Shown here piece by piece: positions 7,714 to 14,061 of a DNA stretch of 15,739 nucleotides. This DNA is from Clostridia bacterium. Its GTDB lineage: Bacteria > Bacillota > Clostridia > Oscillospirales > RGIG7773. Where the stretch lies: contig JAFZHO010000110.1 in assembly GCA_017554835.1 (NCBI GenBank), forward strand, positions 1 to 15,739, read 5' to 3'. The notes below the pieces were generated by a model. It searched no databases and was not told the DNA's origin. It saw only the letters and a list, made by a program, of their open reading frames with translations. Within the stretch, counting starts at the first letter, position 1. Each line of letters opens with the position of its first letter. The translations under genes were made by a program, and so were the position numbers.

Positions 7714-7722
7714 ATTATATCA
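7714..7722 (-). promoter_or_regulatory. Extended -10 promoter element for the DUF624 gene
   Basis: Minus-strand TGATATAAT fits TG-n-TATAAT, 41 bp upstream of the DUF624 ATG. No good -35 is seen at 16-18 bp, as often with extended -10 promoters. The rest of the 87-bp gap (7673-7759) is AT-rich, with only a short weak palindrome TTTTATTAATAAAA that I do not call a terminator. Confidence 0.4.
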
Positions 7723-7759
7723 AAAATTATTGAACATTTTATTAATAAAAACCTAAAAT

Positions 7760-8641
7760 TTATGCTTTTGGATGATATTTTTTATAAACGTCTTTATACT
7801 TATTCTTGATAAGCTCGGTATAAACGCTTACGGATGAAACGTCGCTATTTCCCATCATATCGCTTACGTCCCCTGCGTCTGCTCCGTTCTGAAGCAAATG
7901 AAGAGCAAATGAATGCCTTAACGTATGAGGCGTTATATCCTTATCAATTTTTGCAGTTTCCGCATATTTTTTTATGATTTTCCAGATTCCCTGCCTGGTA
8001 AATCCTGTTCCCGTTGCATTTAAAAACAAAGCCGTTTCATCAGGTCTTACCAAAAAATCTTTTCTGCAATTATCTATATAAGTATATAATACGTCGAGAC
8101 ACTTTTTATATACAGGTATAATTCTGCCTTCATCCTTCGAATTTAAGATGATATATCCATAAAATTTATTAACGTCTGAAACTGATAAGTTTATAAGCTC
8201 ACTAACCTTGATTCCGGTTGCGTATAAAAGCTCTAAAATGGCTTTATCTCTTATTCCACGAGAATTTGATATATCCGGCTGGGAAAGAAGAGTATCAATC
8301 TCCTTTGAAGTTAAAACGCTTGGTATTTTCTTCTTGCTTTTTACTGAAGCAACGTTATCCATTGGATTATGGCGGATTTTTACGTTATCGTATAAAAACC
8401 CGTAAAATTTCCTAAGTGTTGCAAGTTTTCTCAGAACTGACGAATTTGCTTTTCCGCTTTTAATCAACTTATTAATATAAGTATCAATTTCCTTTGAAGA
8501 AACGTTTTTACAATCACTTATGTTTTTATCACTAAGATAATCGAAAAAGCTTTTCAAATCCGTAATATATGAAGCAACGGTGCTATCCGACATGCTTTTT
8601 TCTCTTAGAAATTTTTCGAAATTGATTATTTCTCTTTCCAT
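7760..8641 (-). CDS. xerD: XerD-like tyrosine recombinase with divergent catalytic residues
   Basis: 293 aa with the full Xer layout: N-terminal SAM-like core-binding domain (about 1-90) and C-terminal catalytic domain (about 105-293). Active-site positions by motif: ArgI position is K145 (ATGIKVSEL, usually ATGLRVSEL), the beta-hairpin Lys is probably K169, H239-x-x-R242 is intact (HTLRHS), the third His/Trp position is N265 (MMGNSDVSS, usually LLGHSDLST), and the nucleophile Y274 is present (VYTEL). XerC/XerD resolve chromosome dimers at dif. Its position just behind a spoIIM-like gene matches the spoIIM-xerD neighbourhood seen in spore formers and argues for the chromosomal enzyme rather than a phage integrase. 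The two substitutions make full activity uncertain. The SD is weak (GAGGGG, about 14 nt upstream, over the stop of the previous gene). Confidence 0.85.
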   Translation of the reverse strand: MEREIINFEKFLREKSMSDSTVASYITDLKSFFDYLSDKNISDCKNVSSKEIDTYINKLIKSGKANSSVLRKLATLRKFYGFLYDNVKIRHNPMDNVASVKSKKKIPSVLTSKEIDTLLSQPDISNSRGIRDKAILELLYATGIKVSELINLSVSDVNKFYGYIILNSKDEGRIIPVYKKCLDVLYTYIDNCRKDFLVRPDETALFLNATGTGFTRQGIWKIIKKYAETAKIDKDITPHTLRHSFALHLLQNGADAGDVSDMMGNSDVSSVSVYTELIKNKYKDVYKKYHPKA

Positions 8642-8659
8642 TTTCTGAAAGTATCCCCT

Positions 8660-9262
8660 CTACATAAATAACCCCAATAAATTAGGAGCAACAAAATACT
8701 CAAAACATAAAAAAATCAAATATATCCCCATAAAAAGCAAAAATCTTATCTTATAATCCTGCAAGGTTATTTCTTCTATCCTCATTCTTTTTCCGTTTGC
8801 AAAAAGAGTATTTAAAAAGACGGAAAATCTAAAAGAAACCCTGGAAATCCTTAAAAATAACAGAAAATAAACTGAATACATAGGTATAAGACAAAATAAG
8901 CCAAGTAAAAAACCTTGAAATCCGTATCCCGAAAATAAGCCCGTAAGAATAATCCCCTTTTCAAAGGAAAGAAAGGAAACGCCCAGAATAATAAATGGAT
9001 ATCCAAGAGATGAAGTTCCAAGGATAAAGAAAAAAAGCAGCGGTATAATTCTTAAAACAAAGAATTTAATAGCGTTTCCTTTATTTAAAACAGGAATGAG
9101 AAAAACATCCCATAATTTTTTATTCCCGGTTATAAAATGGTTTTCAAGGAAAAATCCATAGAAAAAGCTCCCCAAAACAAATCCTACCAAAAGGGAAATC
9201 CATAAAAGCAAAGAGGTTTTTTCTATTCGGATGTTAGCAAATCTATTCTGAAATTTTCTCAT
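8660..9262 (-). CDS. spoIIM: SpoIIM-like stage II sporulation membrane protein
   Basis: 200 aa, with about five hydrophobic helices and a basic N-terminus (MRKFQNRF). The stretch LGYPFIILGVSFLSFEKG, then GYGFQGFLLGLFCLIP, resembles the SpoIIM/DUF95 core. SpoIIM works with SpoIID and SpoIIP in the septal membrane, where the complex thins peptidoglycan during engulfment. I chose the ATG at 9262 because AGGTGG lies 8 nt upstream, whereas the in-frame GTG at 9274 (four residues earlier) overlaps that SD and has none of its own. Its place between proC and xerD, 18 bp before xerD, supports the call, since spoIIM and xerD are neighbours in many spore formers. Divergent from Bacillus SpoIIM, so moderate confidence. 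An 11-bp hairpin encloses the start codon. Confidence 0.65.
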   Translation of the reverse strand: MRKFQNRFANIRIEKTSLLLWISLLVGFVLGSFFYGFFLENHFITGNKKLWDVFLIPVLNKGNAIKFFVLRIIPLLFFFILGTSSLGYPFIILGVSFLSFEKGIILTGLFSGYGFQGFLLGLFCLIPMYSVYFLLFLRISRVSFRFSVFLNTLFANGKRMRIEEITLQDYKIRFLLFMGIYLIFLCFEYFVAPNLLGLFM

Positions 9263-9295
9263 ATTCTTGTCCACCTCGATAAATAATATGAGAAA
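9255..9295 (-). promoter_or_regulatory. Hairpin enclosing the spoIIM-like start codon
   Basis: A perfect 11-bp inverted repeat: 9285-9295 pairs with 9255-9265 around a 19-nt loop. In minus-strand RNA the 3' arm AAUAUGAGAAA contains the start codon and the SD AGGUGG sits in the loop. This could repress or thermally tune initiation. A weak possible promoter (TTGTAA-17-CATATT, 9285-9313) overlaps the 5' arm and would produce transcripts that lack it. Confidence 0.5.
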
Positions 9296-9315
9296 TTCAA
9301 AAAAATATTACAAAA

Positions 9316-10125
9316 CTATTTGCCCTCGGAAATTTCTATTGCTCTTTTTGTGCATGCCTTCATGGCGTCAGAGATGATTTTTTCTAAATTATTCTGATAA
9401 AAAACGTTCATAGCTTCAAGAGTTGTTCCTCTCGGAGAAGTTACCATATCAATAAGCTCTTTTGGAGTTTTATCAGTTTCCAAAATCATTTTCGCACTGC
9501 CGATAAAGGACTGAACTGCAAGTTCCTTGACAATGCTTTCGTCAATCCCCATGGAAACTCCCTCATCGATAATACTTTTTAAAAATAGATAAACATATGC
9601 AGGACTACTGCCTGATACGGCAATCATCTCATTCATTTTATCTTCTTTAATAATTTTTGCAACTCCCATAGAAGCAAAAATATCAACAATTTCGTTAAGC
9701 TCTTCATCGGTAACAAAATCATTTTTGCAAAGTGCGCTTGCACCCTCGCCAATCAGCATGGGAGTATTTGGCATTACTCTTATAATTTTCAAATCTTTTA
9801 CCGTTTTTGAGGATATAAAATCCATTTTTATACCGGCAACTATAGAAACAAAAATTTTGTTATGTAAATCACAGTGTTTTATCTCGTTTAAAACCTCTTC
9901 AAGATGAAATGGTTTAACAGCAAAAACAACGATATCAGATTCGTTAACAAGTGATGACGTATCAGTGCATGTATTGAAGGAATTTGATTTATAATAATCC
10001 ATTTTGCTTTTATCAACGTCAAAAACATTAATATCACAAGGATTAGAGCCGTTTTTTATAATTCCGTTAATGATGGCTCCCGCCATATTACCTTCTCCGA
10101 TAAATCCGATTTTTTTATTATTCAT
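9316..10125 (-). CDS. proC: Pyrroline-5-carboxylate reductase (ProC)
   Basis: 269 aa from the ATG at 10125. An in-frame GTG at 10137 would add MIYI, but that GTG lies inside the SD (AAGGTGAT, with good 16S complementarity) that serves the ATG. The N-terminal Rossmann motif is KKIGFIGEGNMAGAII. The middle has VFAVKPFHLEEVL and IRVMPNTPMLIGEGASAL. The C-terminal dimer domain has VSGSSPAYVYLFLKSIIDEG and TSPRGTTLEAM, the ProC signature. The enzyme reduces pyrroline-5-carboxylate to proline with NAD(P)H, the last step of proline synthesis. It is probably the first gene of a proC, spoIIM-like, xerD-like transcript. No other proline gene is in the window. Confidence 0.96.
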   Translation of the reverse strand: MNNKKIGFIGEGNMAGAIINGIIKNGSNPCDINVFDVDKSKMDYYKSNSFNTCTDTSSLVNESDIVVFAVKPFHLEEVLNEIKHCDLHNKIFVSIVAGIKMDFISSKTVKDLKIIRVMPNTPMLIGEGASALCKNDFVTDEELNEIVDIFASMGVAKIIKEDKMNEMIAVSGSSPAYVYLFLKSIIDEGVSMGIDESIVKELAVQSFIGSAKMILETDKTPKELIDMVTSPRGTTLEAMNVFYQNNLEKIISDAMKACTKRAIEISEGK

Positions 10126-10165
10126 TATATAAATCACCTTTTATCAAAATTTTAGACGCCTTAAT

Positions 10166-10194
10166 ATTCTACAATAAATATAAAAAAATAGCAA
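10166..10194 (-). promoter_or_regulatory. Possible promoter of proC
   Basis: Minus strand: TTGCTA (10189-10194), 17 bp, TAGAAT (10166-10171), 41 bp upstream of the proC ATG. The -35 falls inside the stem of the terminator that ends the scfB transcript. Moderate matches (4/6 and 5/6). Confidence 0.4.
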
Positions 10195-10224
10195 GAATTT
10201 TATTATAAATTTCTTGCTATTTTT
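10182..10224 (-). terminator. Intrinsic terminator after scfB
   Basis: A perfect 14-bp stem (10184-10197 with 10211-10224, core AATAGCAAGAA/TTCTTGCTATT) with a 13-nt loop, flanked by an A tract on the left and a T tract on the right. On the minus strand it gives a stem followed by U residues, about 60 bp past the scfB stop. A second, weaker inverted repeat TGTATCTT/AAGATACA (10252-10259 with 10277-10284) lies immediately after the stop codon. Confidence 0.8.
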
Positions 10225-10284
10225 AAAATATTATGTTAACAAACTATATATTGTATCTTCAATTATAAAAAGCCACAAGATACA

Positions 10285-11652
10285 TTATTCAGACAATGCC
10301 GCTTTTATCATAATTGCGCATTCTATTCTCTTCTTTTCAAGCTGACAAGAGATATCATAAGGGTCATCGATTCCTCCGCCGTATAAAATATTATTGGCGT
10401 TGCAACCACCACTGCAATAAAATTTTGCAAAACAGTCTTTACATTTTGGCTTATTCAAAATATTTGCCGCTGCAAATTTTTCTTTGATTTCATTATCAAA
10501 GCTGCCGTCCATAACGCTGCCCATTTTATATTCTTCCATACCAACGAACTGATGGCAAGGATAAATATCTCCCTCGGGAGTAATTGCAACGTATTCATTA
10601 CCGCTTCCGCAACCTTTAAGTCGTTTTATAACGCAAGGTCCCTGAGATAAATCTATCATAAAGTGGAAGAAGTTAAAGAACTGACCGTTCTTTCTTTTTT
10701 CAATAATTTCTTTTGCAAGATTTTCATACTCAGAGAAAATAACGGGTAGGTCCTCTTCTCTTATTGCATAGTTCTCTTTTTCATCTGCAACTACGGGCTC
10801 TATTGAGGTCTGCTTAAATCCAAGGTCAACCATATGCATAAGGTCTTTTGAAAAGTCAAGATTATTTCTGGTGAAAGTTCCTCTCACGTAATAATCTTTT
10901 ACCCCTCTTTGAGATACGAAATTCTTATATTTTTCGATTATGGAATCGTAGCTTCCCGTTCCGTCAACTCTTTTTCGCATTTTATCGTTGACTTCTTTTC
11001 TGCCGTCAAGAGATAAAACCACATTATGCATATTTTCGTTTATATACTTAATTTTATCATCGCTTAAAAGAACGCCGTTTGTTGTTATAGTGAAACGAAA
11101 ATTCTTATTGCATTCTTTTTCTCTTTGGCGACCATACTCAACAAGCTTTTTAACAACCTCAAAATTCATAAGAGGTTCTCCGCCGAAAAAGTCAACCTCA
11201 AGGTTTCTTCTATTGCCTGATTTTTCGATCAGAAAATCAATAGCTTTTTTTCCGACTTCATAAGACATTAAGCTTCTATGGCCTGCTGCATAGTCTCCCG
11301 TTGATGCAAAGCAATATTCGCATCTGAGGTTGCAGTCGTGAGCAATATGAAGACACATGGCCTTAATCGGTGAATATTCTTTTAGTTTTTCTGCGGCGTT
11401 TTTGAGAAAATCATCATCAGCAAAAAGCATATCTTCTTCATATAATTCATAAAGCTCGTTATAACAAGAAACAATCTCTTCTTTATTATATTTTTCTGAT
11501 AATTTTTCTATAATATCACAAGGACATTCTTTTTCCATATTGCCGTCTATATAATCCAGGATATCATATGAAATATCATCAAGAACGTGAACGCATCCCG
11601 AATTTATATCAAGGGCAATATTATATCCGTTTAGTTTATATTTATGTATCAT
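10285..11652 (-). CDS. scfB: SCIFF maturase, radical SAM/SPASM thioether-forming enzyme
   Basis: 455 aa. Residues 1 to about 90 look like a PqqD-like peptide-recognition domain (start MIHKYKLNGYNIALDINSG). The radical SAM core has the CxxxCxxC cluster C107-xxx-C111-xx-C114 in HDCNLRCEYCFAS, followed by VDFFGGEPL. The C-terminal SPASM-type region is Cys-rich (CGSGNEYVAITPEGDIYPC, then CKDCFAKFYCSGGCNANN) and would hold auxiliary 4Fe-4S clusters. Enzymes of this type in Clostridia install a thioether from a Cys onto the side chain of a nearby Thr of the SCIFF peptide, giving a ranthipeptide. The peptide gene lies 65 bp upstream. Start ATG with AAAAGGG about 8 nt upstream. No exporter or protease gene is adjacent, as is usual for SCIFF loci. 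Confidence 0.95.
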   Translation of the reverse strand: MIHKYKLNGYNIALDINSGCVHVLDDISYDILDYIDGNMEKECPCDIIEKLSEKYNKEEIVSCYNELYELYEEDMLFADDDFLKNAAEKLKEYSPIKAMCLHIAHDCNLRCEYCFASTGDYAAGHRSLMSYEVGKKAIDFLIEKSGNRRNLEVDFFGGEPLMNFEVVKKLVEYGRQREKECNKNFRFTITTNGVLLSDDKIKYINENMHNVVLSLDGRKEVNDKMRKRVDGTGSYDSIIEKYKNFVSQRGVKDYYVRGTFTRNNLDFSKDLMHMVDLGFKQTSIEPVVADEKENYAIREEDLPVIFSEYENLAKEIIEKRKNGQFFNFFHFMIDLSQGPCVIKRLKGCGSGNEYVAITPEGDIYPCHQFVGMEEYKMGSVMDGSFDNEIKEKFAAANILNKPKCKDCFAKFYCSGGCNANNILYGGGIDDPYDISCQLEKKRIECAIMIKAALSE

Positions 11653-11670
11653 TTTTAATCCCTTTTTTCA

Positions 11671-11703
11671 AAAAATAAGGCCACCACATAAAAATGCAGT
11701 GGC
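11671..11703 (-). terminator. Attenuator-like hairpin between scfA and scfB
   Basis: On the minus strand GCCACUGCAU (11694-11703) pairs with AUGUGGUGGC (11680-11689) over a UUUU loop. This gives 10 bp including two adjacent wobbles, followed by CUUAUUUUUUG. It lies 14 nt past the scfA stop and 27 nt before scfB. It probably lets part of the transcription stop after the peptide gene so the precursor outnumbers its enzyme. Confidence 0.65.
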
Positions 11704-11717
11704 ATAATTACTAAAAC

Positions 11718-11867
11718 TTATTTATTGTTTTCGTTTTCGCATTCCTGGTTAGCTACTGTGCAAGAAGTTTTGCAAGCAGACTGACAAGAAGTCTGGCACT
11801 CGCCGCATCCACCTTTGCAAGCAGTTTCTTTTAGAGTTTTAGTGTTTAGAGTTTTTGTATGTTTCAT
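11718..11867 (-). CDS. scfA: SCIFF ranthipeptide precursor
   Basis: 49-aa peptide with a conserved leader (MKHTKTLNTKTLKETAC) and core GGCGECQTSCQSACKTSCT, then VANQEC and a short acidic tail ENENNK. The name stands for six cysteines in forty-five residues. The six expected cysteines are present at 21, 24, 28, 32, 36 and 43. A seventh at position 17 comes just before the KGG turn. C32 and T37, the pair reported as cross-linked in the Clostridium thermocellum homologue, are both kept. Start ATG has GGAGG at 11875-11879. It is followed by its maturase gene scfB. The mature product and its role are not settled; roles in cell-density signalling have been proposed for such ranthipeptides. Confidence 0.95.
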   Translation of the reverse strand: MKHTKTLNTKTLKETACKGGCGECQTSCQSACKTSCTVANQECENENNK

Positions 11868-11900
11868 GATAAATCCTCCGTAAAATATATTTATGTATAT

Positions 11901-11929
11901 ATTTTATCACATCATTTCAGGAATTTCAA
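11901..11929 (-). promoter_or_regulatory. Sigma-A-type promoter of scfA
   Basis: Minus strand: TTGAAA (11924-11929), 17 bp, TAAAAT (11901-11906), 33 bp upstream of the scfA ATG and just past the stop of the preceding gene. An AT-only inverted repeat (TAAAATATA/TATATTTTA, 11881-11889 with 11898-11906) overlaps the -10 and early leader. Confidence 0.6.
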
Positions 11930-11932
11930 CTT

Positions 11933-12343
11933 TTAATAGTATTTTTTTGGTTTTTTATTTATCGCCATAACGCATCCTATAAAAACAGAGATAAAATCTA
12001 TTAAAATTACTATATAAAAATTGGGCAAAAAGGCACTTCTATCAAGAATAAAAGTCGAAAAACAATATTTAATCAAAAATAGCAAAATATTTATTATAAT
12101 GCTGACTATAATACCTTTTTTCTTAAAAAGAATACCTGCAAAATATCCGCAAACAAAACCCGAAATTCCCATAAAGAAGTAGCAAAGAATATTTATAATA
12201 TTCTCTGCAAGGTTGGAATTTTTGCAAATTAAAGATAATATCAGATTAAAAACAAAAAAACTCAAAAAATAAGTAGTAACAGAAACAAAATAAAAAACAC
12301 TATATTTCACGAAAGAAGATTTATATTTTTTCAAAAAAGACAT
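11933..12343 (-). CDS. TIGR04086/YrzE-like four-helix membrane protein
   Basis: 136 aa, basic N-terminus (MSFLKKYKSSFVKY), about four membrane helices (near 15-40, 47-73, 76-98, 106-127) and a basic tail (NKKPKKYY). The glycine-rich second helix GISGFVCGYFAGILFKKKG is the most family-like part. Position is the best clue: small four-helix proteins of the TIGR04086/YrzE type are encoded beside yajC in Bacillus and Clostridia, and here the gene sits directly after yajC and before the SCIFF genes. Function unknown. The start has GAGGTGG about 7 nt upstream, but that SD is half of an inverted repeat. Assignment is by topology and context, so moderate confidence. Confidence 0.6.
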   Translation of the reverse strand: MSFLKKYKSSFVKYSVFYFVSVTTYFLSFFVFNLILSLICKNSNLAENIINILCYFFMGISGFVCGYFAGILFKKKGIIVSIIINILLFLIKYCFSTFILDRSAFLPNFYIVILIDFISVFIGCVMAINKKPKKYY

Positions 12344-12350
12344 AATAAAA

Positions 12351-12380
12351 CCACCTCATAAAATAATATTCATAAGGTGG
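12351..12380 (-). promoter_or_regulatory. Inverted repeat masking the SD between yajC and the YrzE-like gene
   Basis: CCACCT (12351-12356) and AGGTGG (12375-12380) form a 6-bp stem. The distal part is imperfect (AT pairs with mismatches). On the minus strand the 3' arm is the SD of the YrzE-like gene and is followed by UUUUAUU and then AUG. It could act as a weak terminator or as an SD-sequestering hairpin that lowers translation of the second gene. Confidence 0.45.
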
Positions 12381-12394
12381 TAAAATTATTCGGA

Positions 12395-12682
12395 TTATTC
12401 GTCCTTCAAAGTATCGCAGCTCTGAACTGCCCAACGTTTGATTCTCATACGGGTATTGATAGCAGTTTCAATGATTAAATCATCATCTTTAACCTGAACT
12501 ACTCTTGCAACGATTCCGCCGATAGTAGTAATGCTATCACCGATATCAAGTTCGTTTCTCATTTTAGCAGTTTCTTTTTCTCTTTTTTTGCTTGGTCTTA
12601 TAGCAATAAAATAAAAACCAACAAACATAAGAGCAATAAGTCCATATGAAACATAAGTCGCTAATTCAGGAGTTAAATTCAT
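12395..12682 (-). CDS. yajC: Preprotein translocase accessory subunit YajC
   Basis: 95 aa with one N-terminal membrane helix (about 11-28, YGLIALMFVGFYFIAIRP) followed by the typical basic turn SKKREKE and the soluble YajC domain with GDSITTIGGIVARVVQVKDD and a late RMRIKRWAVQ. YajC associates with SecDF at the Sec translocon. In Firmicutes it is dispensable and often lies near tgt/queA or yrzE. Here only the YrzE-like gene is adjacent. The SD is weak (AAAGGCG, about 11 nt from the ATG), while the promoter upstream is good. Confidence 0.93.
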   Translation of the reverse strand: MNLTPELATYVSYGLIALMFVGFYFIAIRPSKKREKETAKMRNELDIGDSITTIGGIVARVVQVKDDDLIIETAINTRMRIKRWAVQSCDTLKDE

Positions 12683-12711
12683 ATTATATTCACGCCTTTC
12701 TTTTTTCTAAT

Positions 12712-12740
12712 ATTATACAATATTATAACCATAAAATCAA
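12712..12740 (-). promoter_or_regulatory. Sigma-A-type promoter of yajC
   Basis: Minus strand: TTGATT (12735-12740), 17 bp, perfect TATAAT (12712-12717), 29 bp upstream of the yajC ATG and immediately past the stop of the PLP-lyase gene. A 7-bp inverted repeat (TAATATT/AATATTA, 12708-12714 with 12719-12725) overlaps the -10. Confidence 0.55.
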
Positions 12741-12741
12741 C

Positions 12742-13998
12742 TTATAAATTGATTAATTCCTTATCAATAAGATTCTGACAAGAAGACAGAATACCAAACT
12801 TTCCGCTTTCGAAGGTTAATCCACCCTGCAAATACGCAAGATAAGGTTCTTTTATAGGTGCATCAGCGGAAAGCTCGATAGAAGCCCCTTGAACGAAAGT
12901 CCCCGCCGCCATAATAACCTCATCACTATATCCCGGCATTGCCCAGGGTTCAGGCAAAACGTGGGAATCAACAGGAGACCCCATCTGAATTCCCTGACAA
13001 AAAGCAATAAGCTTATCTTTATCATTAAATCTTATAGAAGAAATTATATCCGTTCTTTTTGAATCAAATCTTGGTTCAACGATAAATCCCAAATTCTCGT
13101 ATAATGCCGCTGCGAAAATTGCGGTTTTTATAGCTTCCTTTACTATATGAGGTGCAAAGAATAATCCCTTTACAATGCTTTTATTCTGATTTAAGGTTGC
13201 ACCAACTTCTTTTCCGATTCCAGGGCTGGTAAGTCGATAGGCGCAAAGGGTAATTAAATCTTTTCTACCTGCTATATACCCCCCTGTTTCTGCCATTCCA
13301 CCACCGGGATTTTTTATAAGAGAACCCGCCATAATATCAACGCCAACCTGAGTAGGTTCTTTTTCCTCTACGACTTCTCCATAGCAGTTATCAACCATAA
13401 CGATAACGTCTTTTTGAATTTCTTTGACGAAATCAGAAATCTTTTTAATCTCATCAATACAAAGCGAAGGTCTATCAAGATACCCCTTTGAGCGCTGAAT
13501 AAAAACCATTTTGACCTTGTTTTCCTGAAGATATTTTTTAATGGCGTTATAATCGATTTCGCCGTTAACTAAATCTATCTGATGGTATTTGATGCCATAA
13601 TCTTTTAAAGAGCCGTTTCCGTCCTCGCCGCGAATTCCGATAACCTCTTCAAGAGTATCATAAGGTTTTCCCGTTACGGACAGCATAATATCCGATGGCC
13701 TTAAAACCCCGAAAAGCGCAGTTGCAAGAGCATGGGTTCCTGAAATAATATTATGGCGAACAAGACAGTCCTCGGCACCAAATGCTTTTGCAAAAACTTC
13801 ATCAATAACGTCACGGCCGATATCATCATAGCCATATCCCGACGTAGAATTAAAATGAATATCTGAGATTTTGCATTCTTTAAAAGCTTTCAAAACCTTT
13901 ATTTGATTATTGAAAGCGATTTTTTCATAGGTTTCGAAAACGGGTCTTATTTCCATTTCGATTTTTTCTGATAATTTAAGTAATTTTTCGTTAAACAT
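12742..13998 (-). CDS. PLP-dependent enzyme, methionine gamma-lyase-like / 'aluminum resistance' family
   Basis: 418 aa, full length for the Met_gamma_lyase (PF06838, COG4100) family of fold-type I PLP enzymes. Visible parts: cofactor phosphate loop near SGTHALATALFG (87-98), pyridine-binding Asp in VMVDNCYGEVVE (D203), Schiff-base lysine K229 in GSLIKNPGGG, and GGYIAGR after it. Relatives are annotated as methionine gamma-lyase-like or as aluminum resistance proteins, and few have proven substrates. It is divergently transcribed from metA, which makes an acylated homoserine, so a role in sulfur amino acid metabolism is likely. That is inference. SD GGGG at 14007-14010 before the ATG. Alternatives are a cystathionine- or O-acetylhomoserine-type lyase. 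Confidence 0.88.
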   Translation of the reverse strand: MFNEKLLKLSEKIEMEIRPVFETYEKIAFNNQIKVLKAFKECKISDIHFNSTSGYGYDDIGRDVIDEVFAKAFGAEDCLVRHNIISGTHALATALFGVLRPSDIMLSVTGKPYDTLEEVIGIRGEDGNGSLKDYGIKYHQIDLVNGEIDYNAIKKYLQENKVKMVFIQRSKGYLDRPSLCIDEIKKISDFVKEIQKDVIVMVDNCYGEVVEEKEPTQVGVDIMAGSLIKNPGGGMAETGGYIAGRKDLITLCAYRLTSPGIGKEVGATLNQNKSIVKGLFFAPHIVKEAIKTAIFAAALYENLGFIVEPRFDSKRTDIISSIRFNDKDKLIAFCQGIQMGSPVDSHVLPEPWAMPGYSDEVIMAAGTFVQGASIELSADAPIKEPYLAYLQGGLTFESGKFGILSSCQNLIDKELINL

Positions 13999-14030
13999 AT
14001 TTTTATCCCCAAAATTATATTCCGAAAATG

Positions 14031-14059
14031 ATTTTACAATATTTTTCTGACTTTGTAAA
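14031..14059 (-). promoter_or_regulatory. Promoter of the PLP-lyase gene, with dyad
   Basis: Minus strand: TTTACA (14054-14059), 17 bp, TAAAAT (14031-14036), 32 bp upstream of the ATG. A 7-bp inverted repeat TTTACAA/TTGTAAA (14033-14039 with 14053-14059) spans both boxes and could be an operator. Confidence 0.55.
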
Positions 14060-14061
14060 GG

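Noticed and set aside
7739..7752. Palindrome TTTTATTAATAAAA as a terminator of xerD
   Set aside because: AT-only, short and without a proper loop or GC stem; likely chance in AT-rich sequence.
7760..8641. XerD-like gene as a phage or island integrase
   Set aside because: No attachment-site repeats, phage genes or tRNA nearby; the spoIIM-like neighbour and standard Xer length fit the chromosomal recombinase.
7400..9907. Plus-strand frames at 7400-7666, 8208-8405, 8218-8415 and 9725-9907
   Set aside because: Antisense shadows of the DUF624, xerD and proC genes without start signals or domains.
10988..11263. 91-codon plus-strand frame opposite scfB
   Set aside because: Antisense to the radical SAM core; no SD or known motif.
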